In this document: positions 32,060 to 40,914 of the stretch, piece after piece
Layout: each line of letters begins with the position of its first letter
How positions within the stretch are numbered: the stretch's first letter is position 1
NCBI GenBank assembly: GCA_947259075.1
Contig: CAMYKQ010000036.1
Span: forward strand, 1-41,988
Direction: 5' to 3'
DNA length: 41,988 bases
Source of the DNA: an uncultured Gammaproteobacteria bacterium
GTDB lineage: Bacteria; Pseudomonadota; Gammaproteobacteria; DRLM01
Notes under the pieces: model-generated
Told to the model about the DNA's origin: nothing
Databases searched by the model: none
Seen by the model: the letters and a program-made list of their open reading frames with translations, nothing else
Position numbers and translations under genes: made by a program

Positions 32060-32737
32060 TCACCGTGGCTCCGTGCCGTCCGTGGCCATGCTCATCGTTT
32101 CGCCGCCATCCGCCGCCGCCTCGGGAGGACGCGGCTCGGCCGCAGAGGCATCCGCCGCGAAGTCGCCGATGTCTTCAACTGATTCCCCCTCCGGCATGAA
32201 TGACGCCGGCGGTTCCAGCAAGGTGGTGCGCGCCGCCGCCCAAGCGGCGGCCGTTGGCAATACCTCGCCTTCATTAATCGCGCGCCAAGCCAGCAATTGC
32301 GCCAGCACCGAGGCCGCCTGCTCCGCTACCGCCGCGTCGGAGTCCGTGCTCATTTCATCCAAGCGGGCGCTGAATTGATCTTGTGTTGCGAAGTTTTCCG
32401 GGTGCTGCGCGATCAGATCGAGCGCGCCGCCGCGCTCGCGCGGATCGGCGTTGAACAGCGCGGTATACACGGTGTTTAAATTTAAATCGCCGGCTGGCGC
32501 CGTGGCGGAAATTCCTTGCGGGACTATCGTGGCCGCGGACTGCGGCGCGTGTTGTCGCGCCACAATACGTTGCTGATCCAGAGCAGCGCCGCCGTTGGGG
32601 GCTGTAACCCGCCGCGGTTCTTCGCTGGCCGGTCCGCCGGCGAGGCTGGGCGTTGCGCCCTGTTTCCCGGGCTCACTCATTCCGATGATGAGCGCAAGTC
32701 CGGCAGCCATGCCCAAAATAAAATAACGCGTTTCCAC
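32060..32737 (-). CDS. Membrane-anchored hypothetical protein with helical repeat-like core
   Basis: From the GTG at 32737 this is a 225-residue protein with one N-terminal membrane segment (about residues 3-20, YFILGMAAGLALIIGM). A Pro/Ala/Gly-rich linker follows, then a helical part around 105-160 (DPRERGGALDLIAQHPENF and AAVAEQAASVLAQLLAW) that looks like one or two HEAT-type helical repeats. The C-terminus is low-complexity, rich in Ala, Glu and Asp. ATG 32788 (17 residues longer) and ATG 32710 (shorter) are other possible starts; none has a good ribosome site. I recognise no family. The next gene upstream on the same strand also encodes an exported unknown. Confidence 0.6.
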   Translation of the reverse strand: METRYFILGMAAGLALIIGMSEPGKQGATPSLAGGPASEEPRRVTAPNGGAALDQQRIVARQHAPQSAATIVPQGISATAPAGDLNLNTVYTALFNADPRERGGALDLIAQHPENFATQDQFSARLDEMSTDSDAAVAEQAASVLAQLLAWRAINEGEVLPTAAAWAAARTTLLEPPASFMPEGESVEDIGDFAADASAAEPRPPEAAADGGETMSMATDGTEPR

Positions 32738-32815
32738 GGTGAGTCTCGCTTGTATTGTGTTTACACGGATGTCGCGGCGGTACCCCAATGCTGGCGGTAC
32801 CGCCTGGCTTCTGTC

Positions 32816-33262
32816 TTACTTACGGAAAAGCTCGGTGCGGGTGTAGTCATAACGCGTATCGCCCGCCGCGAATTTGGTGCGCGTCTCGACCTCTAAAAAA
32901 TTGCCGCCGTCATATTCATAGACGCGCTTCGCCGTCACCAGCATGGTCGAAAAGCCGAAGTTATATTGGCCGCTCAAGCCGTAGGCCACCGAAGAGGATA
33001 CGGACTTGCTGAATGGCGATGCCGCAACCGCGCCATGGTCGCAGGGCGTCGGGCTGCACGCGCCGTAGGTGTGAATCTTAAAGCCGCTGGCGTCACTGGT
33101 GACGGTGATCTTGACGATGCCGCCGGTGGTGGGGTTGACGTTGCTCCAGGTCCCGGTGAGGTTGGTGACGCCGCCGGGTGCTTGGGCCAGCACGGGTTGT
33201 GCGATCAGCCCTAGCAGAGCGACGCCAATGAGGCTGAATAAACGGGGTTTGATACTCTTCAT
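32816..33262 (-). CDS. Secreted small protein with lipocalin-like conserved motif, unknown function
   Basis: This is a 148-residue protein. A signal peptide ends at PVLAQA (about residue 26). The mature part is beta-rich: LTGTWSNVNPTTGGIVKITV, then the conserved-looking pair ACSPTPCDHG with two Cys, then YNFGFSTMLVTAKRVYEYDGGNFLEVETRTKF. This TGTW...CSPTPCDxG pattern recurs in small exported proteins of unknown function in proteobacteria, and the fold suggests a small beta-barrel. AAGGAG lies close before the ATG at 33262. It is followed on the same strand by the anchored protein at 32060-32737. Confidence 0.75.
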   Translation of the reverse strand: MKSIKPRLFSLIGVALLGLIAQPVLAQAPGGVTNLTGTWSNVNPTTGGIVKITVTSDASGFKIHTYGACSPTPCDHGAVAASPFSKSVSSSVAYGLSGQYNFGFSTMLVTAKRVYEYDGGNFLEVETRTKFAAGDTRYDYTRTELFRK

Positions 33263-33681
33263 GACACGGTCTCCTTGTTAAGTGAATAGGGTTAACGTTC
33301 GCCGCCCCCGTTCGGCTATGCGGCCTAACAGCGGGGCGGGGTGGAGATAAAATAAAGCCGGGTGAATGGCGAGACAGTGAGCTTAGAGCATGCGCGAATG
33401 TGGAATAGTGCCGTGACAAATCATCAGCACGCTGGAGCGCATGCGCCTGGCGCTGACGCGTTCAGGATTCTGCTTGCGGCATGGACCCGTCCGTGTAAAT
33501 CCGCTGCCCATGTTCAATTTATGCGCGAGGGCTTTTTCAAATTTAAGACCGGTTCATCGAGTGGGTGCTGGGCGGGGCGCTACATAGAGTGCTCAGAAAA
33601 TATGTCGATTATTTTTACAGTCCCCGTTGCGGCGGACGCACTCACGATAAAATAACAATATATATAAGTAAGTTAAATTCT
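33263..33681. other. Gene-free divergent region
   Basis: This lies between the divergent exported protein and the PEP-CTERM gene. Only a poorly coding frame crosses it (33362-33655) and I see no gene. The last 60 bases become very A/T-rich, leading to the sigma-54 promoter at 33682-33697, so room exists here for an upstream activator site. Confidence 0.5.
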
Positions 33682-33697
33682 TGGCATTAAAATGGCT
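33682..33697 (+). promoter_or_regulatory. Sigma-54 promoter of the PEP-CTERM gene
   Basis: TGGCATTAAAATGGCT has the required GG-N10-GC spacing and differs from TGGCACGNNNNTTGCW at three positions. The inferred start site lies about 35 bases before the ATG. In several PEP-CTERM bacteria such genes are driven by sigma-54 with the PrsK/PrsR system. Confidence 0.65.
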
Positions 33698-33743
33698 TGC
33701 TCAGACGGCTTGAATTGTCTTGTGTACTTTAAGGAAGAATAAA

Positions 33744-34598
33744 ATGAACGCATTTGCTAGAACCCTGATCGCCGCCAGTCTGCTCGGCGCCGGCGCGGGC
33801 AGCGCCCAGGCCTTGACGATTACGTATAACGATTTCACCGATGTCTCCGCGTTGACGCTTAACGGCGCCACGTCCGCCATCGGCAACCCGGTCTTCGACG
33901 GCAGCCAGAATGTGCTGCGCTTGACCAATAGCCTGAGCCAAGGCGGCAGCGCTTTCTCAACCAGCGCGATTTCCCTGGCCTCCAACGCCTCCTTCAGCAC
34001 CGCCTTCAGCTTCCGCATCAGCAACCCCATGGGCATTTCCGATTCCGACGGCCAGGGCGCGGACGGCATTGTCTTCACGGTGCAAACCGTCTCCAACAGC
34101 GTGGGCGGCATCGGTGGCGGCATCGGCTATTTAGGTATTTCCAACAGCGTCGGCATCGAATACGACACATGGGACAACGGCGGCATCGATGATTTCGACG
34201 GCAATCATGTCGGCATCGATCTTAACGGCAGCGTCGACGCCGTGCTGCAAACACCCATAGCCACACGCATGAACAACGGCGCTGTCTGGTATTCCTGGGT
34301 CGATTACGACGGCGCCTCCAGTCAGCTGGAAGTGCGTTTGTCGCAAACCAGCGTGCGTCCCACCAGCGCCTTGCTGGCATACACCACCGACCTGTCTAGC
34401 GTCTTGGGTTCCACTGACGCCTTCATCGGCTTCACCTCCGGCACCGGCGCGGCGGGCGGCTATCACGACATCTTGTCTTGGACCTTCATCAACGAGTTTA
34501 AACCCATCGATGGCACGGTACCCGAACCCGCCAGCCTTGCATTATTAGGCATGGGTTTGGCCGGGATGGGTTTGGCGCGCCGCCGCAAGCGCGCTTAA
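33744..34598 (+). CDS. PEP-CTERM sorted protein with legume-lectin-like domain
   Basis: This is a 284-residue secreted protein. A signal peptide (MNAFARTLIAASLLGAGAGSAQA) leads into a beta-sandwich resembling L-type lectins: FSTAFSFRI, then DGQGADGIVFTVQ, VGIEYDTWDNGG, and DGNHVGIDLNGS with metal-binding-type Asp/Asn. The C-terminus is a textbook PEP-CTERM signal: VPEPASLALLGMGLAGMGLA then RRRKR, which exosortase recognises and cuts. AAGGAAG lies 6 bases before the ATG at 33744. The protein probably ends up in the extracellular matrix and may bind sugar. No exosortase gene is in the window. An intrinsic terminator follows. Confidence 0.9.
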   Translation: MNAFARTLIAASLLGAGAGSAQALTITYNDFTDVSALTLNGATSAIGNPVFDGSQNVLRLTNSLSQGGSAFSTSAISLASNASFSTAFSFRISNPMGISDSDGQGADGIVFTVQTVSNSVGGIGGGIGYLGISNSVGIEYDTWDNGGIDDFDGNHVGIDLNGSVDAVLQTPIATRMNNGAVWYSWVDYDGASSQLEVRLSQTSVRPTSALLAYTTDLSSVLGSTDAFIGFTSGTGAAGGYHDILSWTFINEFKPIDGTVPEPASLALLGMGLAGMGLARRRKRA

Positions 34599-34618
34599 AT
34601 TCCACCACGGTTGAGAAC

Positions 34619-34648
34619 AAAAAAGCGCACCCTCGGGTGCGCTTTTTT
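34619..34648. terminator. Strong intrinsic terminator after the PEP-CTERM gene
   Basis: AAAAAAGCGCACC, loop CTCG, GGTGCGCTTTTTT: a 7-bp GC stem with T runs in both directions, 21 bases past the stop. Confidence 0.95.
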
Positions 34649-34772
34649 GTTATGGCTATAGGCTGCGGTTCCAGCCGCGGGTATTCGCCGTGGAAGTCCG
34701 CGGGCCGCGGTCAGACGGCATTGCCGCTTCGAGGCATGCGCGCGCTGGTGGCGTGAGTCCGCGCTCCGCCGA

Positions 34773-35432
34773 CTAGCCCGCGGCTTCCATTTCCCGGGCC
34801 TTCACCGGCTCACGCCGCGCCAGCCAATCCAGCAGCGGCCGCCACTGCTCCACGTCTTGCGCGGCCTGCGCCGCGGGCAATTCAAAAATCCCCAAGCCCT
34901 GCTGCACGGCGCGGATATAGTTTTGCGTTTCGCGCAGGGTGGCGATGGCGGGGATATCCAAGCTCTTCAAAAAACGTTCGAGGTCTTGGTAGATGAGGGT
35001 GTGTTCGCGCACGCGGTTAGCGACCACGGCGAGGGTGGCGCGGCTGTTCATGGCCTTGCAAGTGAGTAGCAGTTCGCCGATGAAATGCGAGGCGGCGCGG
35101 ATGTCGATGGGCGAGGGCAGTACGGGAATGAGCACCTGTTGCGCATGGCGCAGCAGGTGCATCAACTCGCGGCCGCTGACGCCGGCGGGCGCGTCGATGA
35201 TGAGGGTGTCGGGACGTTGTTCGGCGCGCACCGGATCTTTCCAGGCCTTGACGCCGTGGATGCCGGGCAGTTCGGCGGGACGCGCCGCCAGCCAGTCGAT
35301 GCTGCTGCCTTGAGGATCGAAATCGGCGAGCATCACGGAATGGCCTAAGGCGGCGTGATAACTGGCGAGGTTGGTGGCCAGGGTGGTCTTGCCGCACCCG
35401 CCCTTGGCATTGAGCAGCAGTATGGAACGCAT
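34773..35432 (-). CDS. Orphan ParA/MinD-type ATPase
   Basis: This is a 219-residue P-loop ATPase. The deviant Walker A is KGGCGKTT at 10-17 with the signature Lys10, then ADFDPQGSS near 40-48 (Walker A') and DTLIIDAPAGVSG near 75-87 (Walker B). These enzymes position plasmids, chromosomes or protein clusters by ATP-dependent binding to DNA or membrane. No ParB or MinE partner is beside it. The ATG at 35432 (MRSILLLNAKGG) is chosen because the P-loop then sits at its normal place. ubiD, 49 bases upstream on the same strand, is unrelated in function. Possible cargo includes chemoreceptors or pili, but nothing shows this. Confidence 0.88.
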   Translation of the reverse strand: MRSILLLNAKGGCGKTTLATNLASYHAALGHSVMLADFDPQGSSIDWLAARPAELPGIHGVKAWKDPVRAEQRPDTLIIDAPAGVSGRELMHLLRHAQQVLIPVLPSPIDIRAASHFIGELLLTCKAMNSRATLAVVANRVREHTLIYQDLERFLKSLDIPAIATLRETQNYIRAVQQGLGIFELPAAQAAQDVEQWRPLLDWLARREPVKAREMEAAG

Positions 35433-35481
35433 AATGGTCTCGTGTCGTGATAAGCGGGCGATTATAACGCCCGCCGCGCCT

Positions 35482-36951
35482 TCAGTCGCCCAGACCCAGT
35501 TCGGACCACAGGGCATCGACGCGCTGCTTCACTTCAGGGCTCATGCTGATGGGCCGCCCCCATTCGCGCTGGGTCTCGCCCGGCCATTTATTGGTGGCGT
35601 CGAAACCGATCTTGCCGCCGAGGCCCGACACCGGCGAGGCGAAGTCGAGATAGTCGATGGGCGTGTTCTCCACGATCAGCGTGTCGCGCGCCGGGTCCAT
35701 GCGCGTGGTCATGGCCCAGATCACGTCCTTCCAGTCGCGCACGTTGACGTCATCGTCGGTGACGATGACGAACTTGGTGTACATGAATTGGCGCAGGAAA
35801 CTCCACACGCCGAACATCACCCGCTTGGCGTGGCCGGGATACTGTTTCTTCATGCTGACGCAGGCCATGCGATAGGAGCAGCCCTCGGGCGGCAGATAGA
35901 AATCCACGATCTCGGGGAATTGTTTTTGCAGGATGGGCACGAACACTTCGTTGAGCGCCACGCCCAGCACCGCGGGTTCATCCGGCGGCCGCCCGGTGTA
36001 GGTGCTGTGATAGATCGGGTTGTCGCGCATGGAGATGCGTTCGACGGTGAAGACGGGAAAGGTGTCCACTTCGTTGTAATAACCGGTGTGATCGCCGAAC
36101 GGTCCCTCGGGCGCGGTCTCGCCGGGATGGATGAAACCTTCGAGCACGATCTCGGCGCTGGCCGGCACCTGCAGGTCGTGGCTCTTGCATTTCACCAGCT
36201 CGGTCTTCGAGCCGCGTAGCAGACCGGCGAAGGCGTATTCCGACAGCGCGTCCGGCACCGGCGTCACCGCCGCGAGTATCGTGGCTGGATCGGCGCCCAG
36301 TGCCACCGCGACGGGAAACGGCTGGCCGGGATGGGCCTCGCACCAGTCGCGGTAATCCAGCGCGCCGCCGCGATGCGCCAGCCAGCGCATGATGAGCTTG
36401 TTGCGGCCGATCACCTGCTGGCGATAGATGCCCATATTCTGCCGCTCCTTGCGCGGCCCTTTGGTGACCACCAGCGCCCAAGTGATGAGTGGACCCGCGT
36501 CCCCGGGCCAGCAGGTTTGTATCGGAATCTTCGCGAGATCGACATCGTCCTTCTCGATCACGTTCTGTTGGCAGGCCGCGCGCGAGACGACCTTCGGCGC
36601 CATATTCAACACCTGCTTCAACACCGGCCACTTTTCTATGGCATCGCGAAAACCCTTGGGCGGCTCCGGCTCTTTCAAATACGCGAGCAGCTTGCCCACT
36701 TCACGCAGCGCGCTCACCGAGTCTTGGCCCATGCCCAATGCGACGCGCTTGGGCGTGCCGAAAAGATTGCCGAGCACGGGCATGTCGTGGCCCGTGGGTT
36801 TTTCGAACAACAGCGCCGGACCCTCGCGGCGCAAGGTGCGGTCGCAGATCTCCGTCATTTCGAGAATGGGATTCACCTCGACGGCGACACGCTTGAGTTC
36901 GCCGAGGCGTTCGAGCTGTTGGATGAAATCCCTCAAATCCTGATATTGCAT
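35482..36951 (-). CDS. ubiD: 4-hydroxy-3-polyprenylbenzoate decarboxylase UbiD
   Basis: This 489-residue prenylated-FMN enzyme removes the carboxyl group from polyprenyl-hydroxybenzoate in ubiquinone synthesis. It has the UbiD motifs: [18 protein letters not shown] near the N-terminus, [18 protein letters not shown] near 160-178, [40 protein letters not shown], and [19 protein letters not shown] near the C-terminus. Length is close to the E. coli enzyme. The ATG at 36951 ([13 protein letters not shown]) gives the usual start; the frame runs another 27 codons upstream without similarity. The partner ubiX is not in the window. Confidence 0.95.
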   Translation of the reverse strand: MQYQDLRDFIQQLERLGELKRVAVEVNPILEMTEICDRTLRREGPALLFEKPTGHDMPVLGNLFGTPKRVALGMGQDSVSALREVGKLLAYLKEPEPPKGFRDAIEKWPVLKQVLNMAPKVVSRAACQQNVIEKDDVDLAKIPIQTCWPGDAGPLITWALVVTKGPRKERQNMGIYRQQVIGRNKLIMRWLAHRGGALDYRDWCEAHPGQPFPVAVALGADPATILAAVTPVPDALSEYAFAGLLRGSKTELVKCKSHDLQVPASAEIVLEGFIHPGETAPEGPFGDHTGYYNEVDTFPVFTVERISMRDNPIYHSTYTGRPPDEPAVLGVALNEVFVPILQKQFPEIVDFYLPPEGCSYRMACVSMKKQYPGHAKRVMFGVWSFLRQFMYTKFVIVTDDDVNVRDWKDVIWAMTTRMDPARDTLIVENTPIDYLDFASPVSGLGGKIGFDATNKWPGETQREWGRPISMSPEVKQRVDALWSELGLGD

Positions 36952-37111
36952 ACCATAACCTTTTATTCCAGACCGCCTCCCGGGTGCGCCAGCGTCTCCT
37001 GCCGGTGGCCGACTCGTTAGTTTATTAGCCATCCCTAAAGTTTAGCGCAGCACTAGCCGATAGCGGACACAGCGCACTTCCCCCATCGCGCATCCACTTA
37101 TGGAGACTACG

Positions 37112-38035
37112 ATGCTAGCAAGAAAAAACTATCTTACCCTGTTGCTCGCCGCCGCCCTGCCGCTGATGGTACCGAGCGTCCAGGCCGAAACCAAGTCCGT
37201 GAAGATGGTGGTCACCGCCGCCTTCGTGTCCGACAAAGGCGTCCCCGTCTACGAGGACTTGGCCAAGTACTTTTCTAAGAAGCTGGGTTGGGACGTCAAG
37301 ATCGTCTCGGGCCTGTCTTATTCCGAAGCCGACGACATGCTCGACAAGGGCGTGATCCAGATCGGCTATGTCTGCGGCCTGCCTTATGTCCATAAATTTG
37401 CCGAGGGCAAATACGAGCTGCTCGCCGTGCCCGTGATGGGCATGAAGAACGGCGCCTTCGCCGATGCCAAAGGTTACGAGGACGCCCCCGGTAAATATTA
37501 TTCCTACACCATCGTGCGCAAGGACTCCCCCATCAAGTCCTGGGCCGACATGAAGGGTAAGACCTATGCCTTCAACGACATGGGCAGCAACTCCGGTTAC
37601 AACCTGCCGCGCGCCAAGCTGGTGTCGGTGGGCGCCAAGGGTTGGAATTATTTCTCCAAGGTCGTGGTGTCGGGTTCGCACGAGGAATCCATCCGCCTGG
37701 TCGCGCGCGGCATGGTGGACGCCAGCTCGGTGGACTCCCTGGTGCTGGACTATGACCGCATGATCAAGGACGCCGATGCCCTCAACGTCAAGATCATCGA
37801 ACACTTGGGACCGGCCGGCGCCCCGCCCGTGGTCATCAGCAAGAAGGCCGACCCGTCCATCAAACAAGCGTTGCAGGAAGTCATGGTGAATATGCACAAG
37901 GATCCCGAGGGCAAGAAGATCCTCGACAAGGCCATGGTCGCCCGTTTTGATTCCCCCAGCGACGAAAACTACGACGACATCCGCAACTATGAGCAGGAAG
38001 CCAAGAGTGCCGGCTTCGTCGATTACAAGAAATAA
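37112..38035 (+). CDS. PhnD-like phosphate/phosphonate-type periplasmic binding protein
   Basis: This is a 307-residue periplasmic binding protein. A signal peptide (MLARKNYLTLLLAAALPLMVPSVQA) precedes a PhnD-family fold: FVSDKGVPVYEDLAKYFSKK, SYSEADDMLDKGVIQIGYVCGLPYV, FNDMGSNSGYNLPRA, and GSHEESIRLVARGMVDASSVDS. The ATG at 37112 has GGAG 6 bases upstream; an ATG at 37100 would add four residues and overlaps that site. No ABC permease or ATPase follows; the next gene is a chemoreceptor. It could therefore be a sensor partner instead of an uptake component (inference). The ligand may be phosphite, phosphate, a phosphonate or another anion. Confidence 0.88.
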   Translation: MLARKNYLTLLLAAALPLMVPSVQAETKSVKMVVTAAFVSDKGVPVYEDLAKYFSKKLGWDVKIVSGLSYSEADDMLDKGVIQIGYVCGLPYVHKFAEGKYELLAVPVMGMKNGAFADAKGYEDAPGKYYSYTIVRKDSPIKSWADMKGKTYAFNDMGSNSGYNLPRAKLVSVGAKGWNYFSKVVVSGSHEESIRLVARGMVDASSVDSLVLDYDRMIKDADALNVKIIEHLGPAGAPPVVISKKADPSIKQALQEVMVNMHKDPEGKKILDKAMVARFDSPSDENYDDIRNYEQEAKSAGFVDYKK

Positions 38036-38044
38036 CGGCCGCCG

Positions 38045-38072
38045 GACCGGGAGGCCCGCCCGCCTCCCGGTC
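38045..38072 (+). promoter_or_regulatory. Stable hairpin between the binding protein and chemoreceptor genes
   Basis: GACCGGGAGG and CCTCCCGGTC form a perfect 10-bp stem with an 8-base loop, ten bases after the binding-protein stop. No T run follows. It may stabilise the 3' end of the first message and so set different expression levels of the two genes. Confidence 0.5.
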
Positions 38073-38146
38073 GCGCGCCCGAGGATGATGATACGCCCCC
38101 CTGTCACGCATCCGCCATGCAATGGAAACAACGGAAAACAGTGGCC

Positions 38147-40081
38147 ATGAATATGAACATCAGAACCAAGCTGACCAGCGGCTTCATCGCGATCGCGGTT
38201 GTCCCGATGATGGTCATCATATTCTCCAGCGGCTGGATGATGCGCAACGCCATTTACGACTCCTATAGCGAAAACGCCAAGGGGCATATCGCCCGCGTCG
38301 TGGAAGGCGACCTTCATAAGGCCAAGGACACCGTCACCAATTACATCAACTTCCTTGCCCTCGATTCCAACATGAGCAAGGCCACGTATTATGCCACTGC
38401 CATCGGCAGCACCGAGGATCTCAAGACCGTTCTTGGCGCATTCAGCAGCAAATTAGAGCTCCCCTTTCTCGAGGTGGCCGACCCCCAGGGAAAGATAGTG
38501 CACAGCACCATTGCCGATCGGACCAACCAGCAACTGCCGGACTCCCTGCTCACCCAAGCCCGTTCCGGCACGGCCGGCGCCGTTACGGAGTTCAGCCCCG
38601 AATTAGACAAGTTCATCATCCATGCCGCCGCCGCGGTCAAGAAGGACAATGGCGACAGCATAGGGATCGTCCACGGCGGATTCATCGTGGATGAGGCCTT
38701 CTTGCAGTCCCTCGCCAGCGACGTGACAACCTTGCTCTATACGCCGAGTGGCAATAGCGCCGGCGCCTCCATGGAGCTGGCCGTAGACAAAACATTTATA
38801 CTCGACACCTTCAAGCACGCGGAGGAAGTCTGCGGTAAAAACAGCGCGGCGGACGCCTGCCGCACGGGACAGTTTTCCATCAGCGACGTCACCCTAGAAG
38901 AGGCGCCTTATTTGTTGGTTGCCGCCCCGCTGCGGGAAGGCAAGGGCGCCATCATTGGCGCCTTGGTGATCGCCAAGCCCGCCACGCAAATGCGCAGTGA
39001 CCTTATGAACGCCAGCATGACGTCGCTCTTATTGGGCGGGGTGTTCGCGGCCATCGCGGCGGCGGCGGGCCTGCTCCTCACCCGGAACATCGTGCGCCCC
39101 ATCGACAACCTGGTCGAAATGGTCAAGGACCTCGCGCAAGGTGACGGGGATCTCACCCGCCGCCTCAAGGACGACACCCACGACGAAATGGGTGTCGCCT
39201 CGAAGTGGCTGAACCAATTCCTAGGAAAACTCCAGCAGCTGATCCGGGAAATCGCCGATAACTCCGCTCAGCTCGCCGCCGCCGCTGGTGAAATGTCGGT
39301 CATCACCGAGCAAACCGAAAAGGGCATGCGACGCCAGCAAGGGGAAACCGATCAGGTCGCCAACTCGATCCACGAAATGTCCAGCAGCGTGCGTCATGTC
39401 GCGCACAACGCCACCCAAGCGGCGCAAGCCGCGGAAGAAGCCAGCGCCGCGGCCGACTCCGGCCGCCAAGCCGTGGACGCCACCGTGAATTCGATACATA
39501 GCCTGGCCGCCGAGATCGACGGCGCGGCGAATGTCATCCACAATCTCGAAAGCAACGTGCAGGGCATCGGCAAGGTGGTGGATGTCATCCGCGGCGTGGC
39601 CGAACAAACCAATCTGCTCGCCCTCAATGCCGCCATCGAGGCCGCCCGCGCCGGGGAGCAAGGACGCGGCTTCGCCGTGGTCGCCGACGAGGTGCGCACC
39701 TTGGCCAACCGCACCCAGCAGTCCACCAAGGAAATCCAGAACATGATCCAGCTGCTGCATGCCGAGGCGGAGCAGGCCGTGATCGCCATGGATCGCAGCC
39801 GTGCACAAACTTTAGGCACGGTCGAAGAATCATCTCGCGCCGGCAACACTTTATTGGCCATCACCAAGGCCGTATCATCCATCGTCGACATGAACACCCA
39901 AATCGCCAGCACGGCGGAACAGCAGGCCAATGCCACCGACGAGATCAACAGAAACGTCGATACCATCAACGAAGTGGCGGGAGAGACGGCACAAGGGGCG
40001 CGTCAAACCGCCGCGGCCAGCGAGGAATTGGCGCGCCTCTCGAGCCGCCTCCAGGCGCTGGTGCAACAGTTCAAGGTTTAA
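38147..40081 (+). CDS. Methyl-accepting chemotaxis protein with periplasmic Cache-like sensor
   Basis: This is a 644-residue chemoreceptor. TM1 lies at about 9-31, then a periplasmic domain of some 250 residues that looks Cache-like ([20 protein letters not shown], then [19 protein letters not shown]). TM2 is near 288-310, followed by HAMP ([27 protein letters not shown]). The signalling hairpin tip is [37 protein letters not shown]. The Ala/Glu/Gln-rich coiled coil holds likely methylation sites. I chose ATG 38147 ([12 protein letters not shown]); ATG 38117 would add ten polar residues. The gene is 111 bases after the phnD-like gene. A 150-bp mobile element is inserted exactly at its stop codon. 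Confidence 0.93.
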   Translation: MNMNIRTKLTSGFIAIAVVPMMVIIFSSGWMMRNAIYDSYSENAKGHIARVVEGDLHKAKDTVTNYINFLALDSNMSKATYYATAIGSTEDLKTVLGAFSSKLELPFLEVADPQGKIVHSTIADRTNQQLPDSLLTQARSGTAGAVTEFSPELDKFIIHAAAAVKKDNGDSIGIVHGGFIVDEAFLQSLASDVTTLLYTPSGNSAGASMELAVDKTFILDTFKHAEEVCGKNSAADACRTGQFSISDVTLEEAPYLLVAAPLREGKGAIIGALVIAKPATQMRSDLMNASMTSLLLGGVFAAIAAAAGLLLTRNIVRPIDNLVEMVKDLAQGDGDLTRRLKDDTHDEMGVASKWLNQFLGKLQQLIREIADNSAQLAAAAGEMSVITEQTEKGMRRQQGETDQVANSIHEMSSSVRHVAHNATQAAQAAEEASAAADSGRQAVDATVNSIHSLAAEIDGAANVIHNLESNVQGIGKVVDVIRGVAEQTNLLALNAAIEAARAGEQGRGFAVVADEVRTLANRTQQSTKEIQNMIQLLHAEAEQAVIAMDRSRAQTLGTVEESSRAGNTLLAITKAVSSIVDMNTQIASTAEQQANATDEINRNVDTINEVAGETAQGARQTAAASEELARLSSRLQALVQQFKV

Positions 40082-40237
40082 TGAACCTCTGATTTATTAG
40101 AGGTTCCGTGCGGTGCATGGATGCACCGCCATTCCTCGAACACGCAAGTGATTCGAGAAATGGAGAAAAACAAAAATCACATTTTTGGTTTTCGTCTCTA
40201 AAAAATCCAGGGATGGATTTTTCAGAGTTTTCTTAAT
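40078..40237 (-). mobile_element. Structured 150-bp MITE-like element, copy 2
   Basis: The body 40083-40232 is 150 bases, flanked by the direct repeat TTAAT (40078-40082 and 40233-40237), whose left copy contains the chemoreceptor stop TAA. On the minus strand it aligns end to end with copy 1. The last 36 bases of the two copies are nearly identical, while the other hairpins keep their pairing with changed bases, for example GCGGTGC/GCACCGC here against GCGGCGC/GCGCCGC there. It encodes no protein. The remaining gap up to the VOC gene (to 40385) holds nothing else apparent beyond the ribosome site AGGAGGG. Confidence 0.82.
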
Positions 40238-40385
40238 CAAGACGCCTGCTCCGGCGAGCGAGCGAATTACCCCCTCCGCATGTAACACCGATAGCGGTTA
40301 TTTGCAGACCCGGTCACCCTGACTGCCGCGACCGCGGCGCGAGACTATATTTGCACCATCGCTCATCACACAGGAGGGCGCTGCC

Positions 40386-40703
40386 ATGCCCAATCCCGTG
40401 GTGCATTGGGAGATCGGCGCCCAGGATGCGGCCAAGATAGGCGCCTTTTACGGCGAGCTGTTCGGCTGGCGCACCGATCACAACCCGGCGCTGAACTATC
40501 GCAGGGTGGACACCGGCGTCGAGGGCATCATGCCAACCGATCAAAAAACCATGCCGCCTTATGTGACCTTCTATATCCAGGTAGACGACTTGCAGGCCTA
40601 TCTCGATCGAGAGCTACGCCTGGGCGGCAAAAGCGTCGTGCCGCCCAGGCGCATCCCCGGCATCGGCGCCTTCGCGCTGTTCGCCGATCCCGAGGGTCCG
40701 TAG
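40386..40703 (+). CDS. VOC (glyoxalase-like) family protein, C-terminally truncated
   Basis: This is a 105-residue single VOC module. It begins VVHWEIGAQDAAKIGAFYGELFGW, the classic first beta-alpha unit, and continues to GIGAFALFADPEGP. In full-length members DPEGN is followed by the last beta strand, which usually supplies a metal ligand (for example IGLWE). Here the frame stops immediately after DPEGP, because TAG belongs to the inserted REP element at 40700. About ten to fifteen residues are therefore lost. Start has AGGAGGG at 40372. Function of such small VOC proteins is unknown; this copy may be inactive. Confidence 0.82.
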   Translation: MPNPVVHWEIGAQDAAKIGAFYGELFGWRTDHNPALNYRRVDTGVEGIMPTDQKTMPPYVTFYIQVDDLQAYLDRELRLGGKSVVPPRRIPGIGAFALFADPEGP

Positions 40704-40795
40704 GGCGGATGCGTGCAACGCGATCCGCCGAATGTGCCGCACACTTACGCGGCTTAAAGCCATGCGGCGAAACGCCCGTTGGGTTTCCGTCCTAC
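40700..40795. repeat. REP pair (BIME-like), two REP units head to head
   Basis: The element starts GTAGGGCGGA and ends TCCGTCCTAC, so the ends are inverted repeats. Each end is one REP unit with its own hairpin: GGCGGATgcg...cgATCCGCC on the left, and on the opposite strand GTAGGACGGAAACCCAACGG followed by GCGTTTCGCCGCATG on the right. The right unit read on the minus strand is very like the single REP at 41572-41610. Its first bases supply the stop codon of the VOC gene. Confidence 0.85.
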
Positions 40796-40914
40796 AACAC
40801 TTCCGTCTTGCGCGCGTTTCTGCTAAATAGTTGGATCGGCGCCCGCCCCCTCGTGAATAGGCGCTACAGATCACGCTGGTTCTATCCGTTTTTCGATGCG
40901 AGGACGCTAGCCGT

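Noticed and set aside
33362-33655. 97-codon plus-strand frame in the gap before the PEP-CTERM gene
   Set aside because: No ribosome site and no family features; it lies in a likely regulatory region.
37115-38317. 400-codon minus-strand frame across the phnD-like gene and the start of the chemoreceptor gene
   Set aside because: It crosses two real genes on the other strand and has a composition typical of antisense frames.
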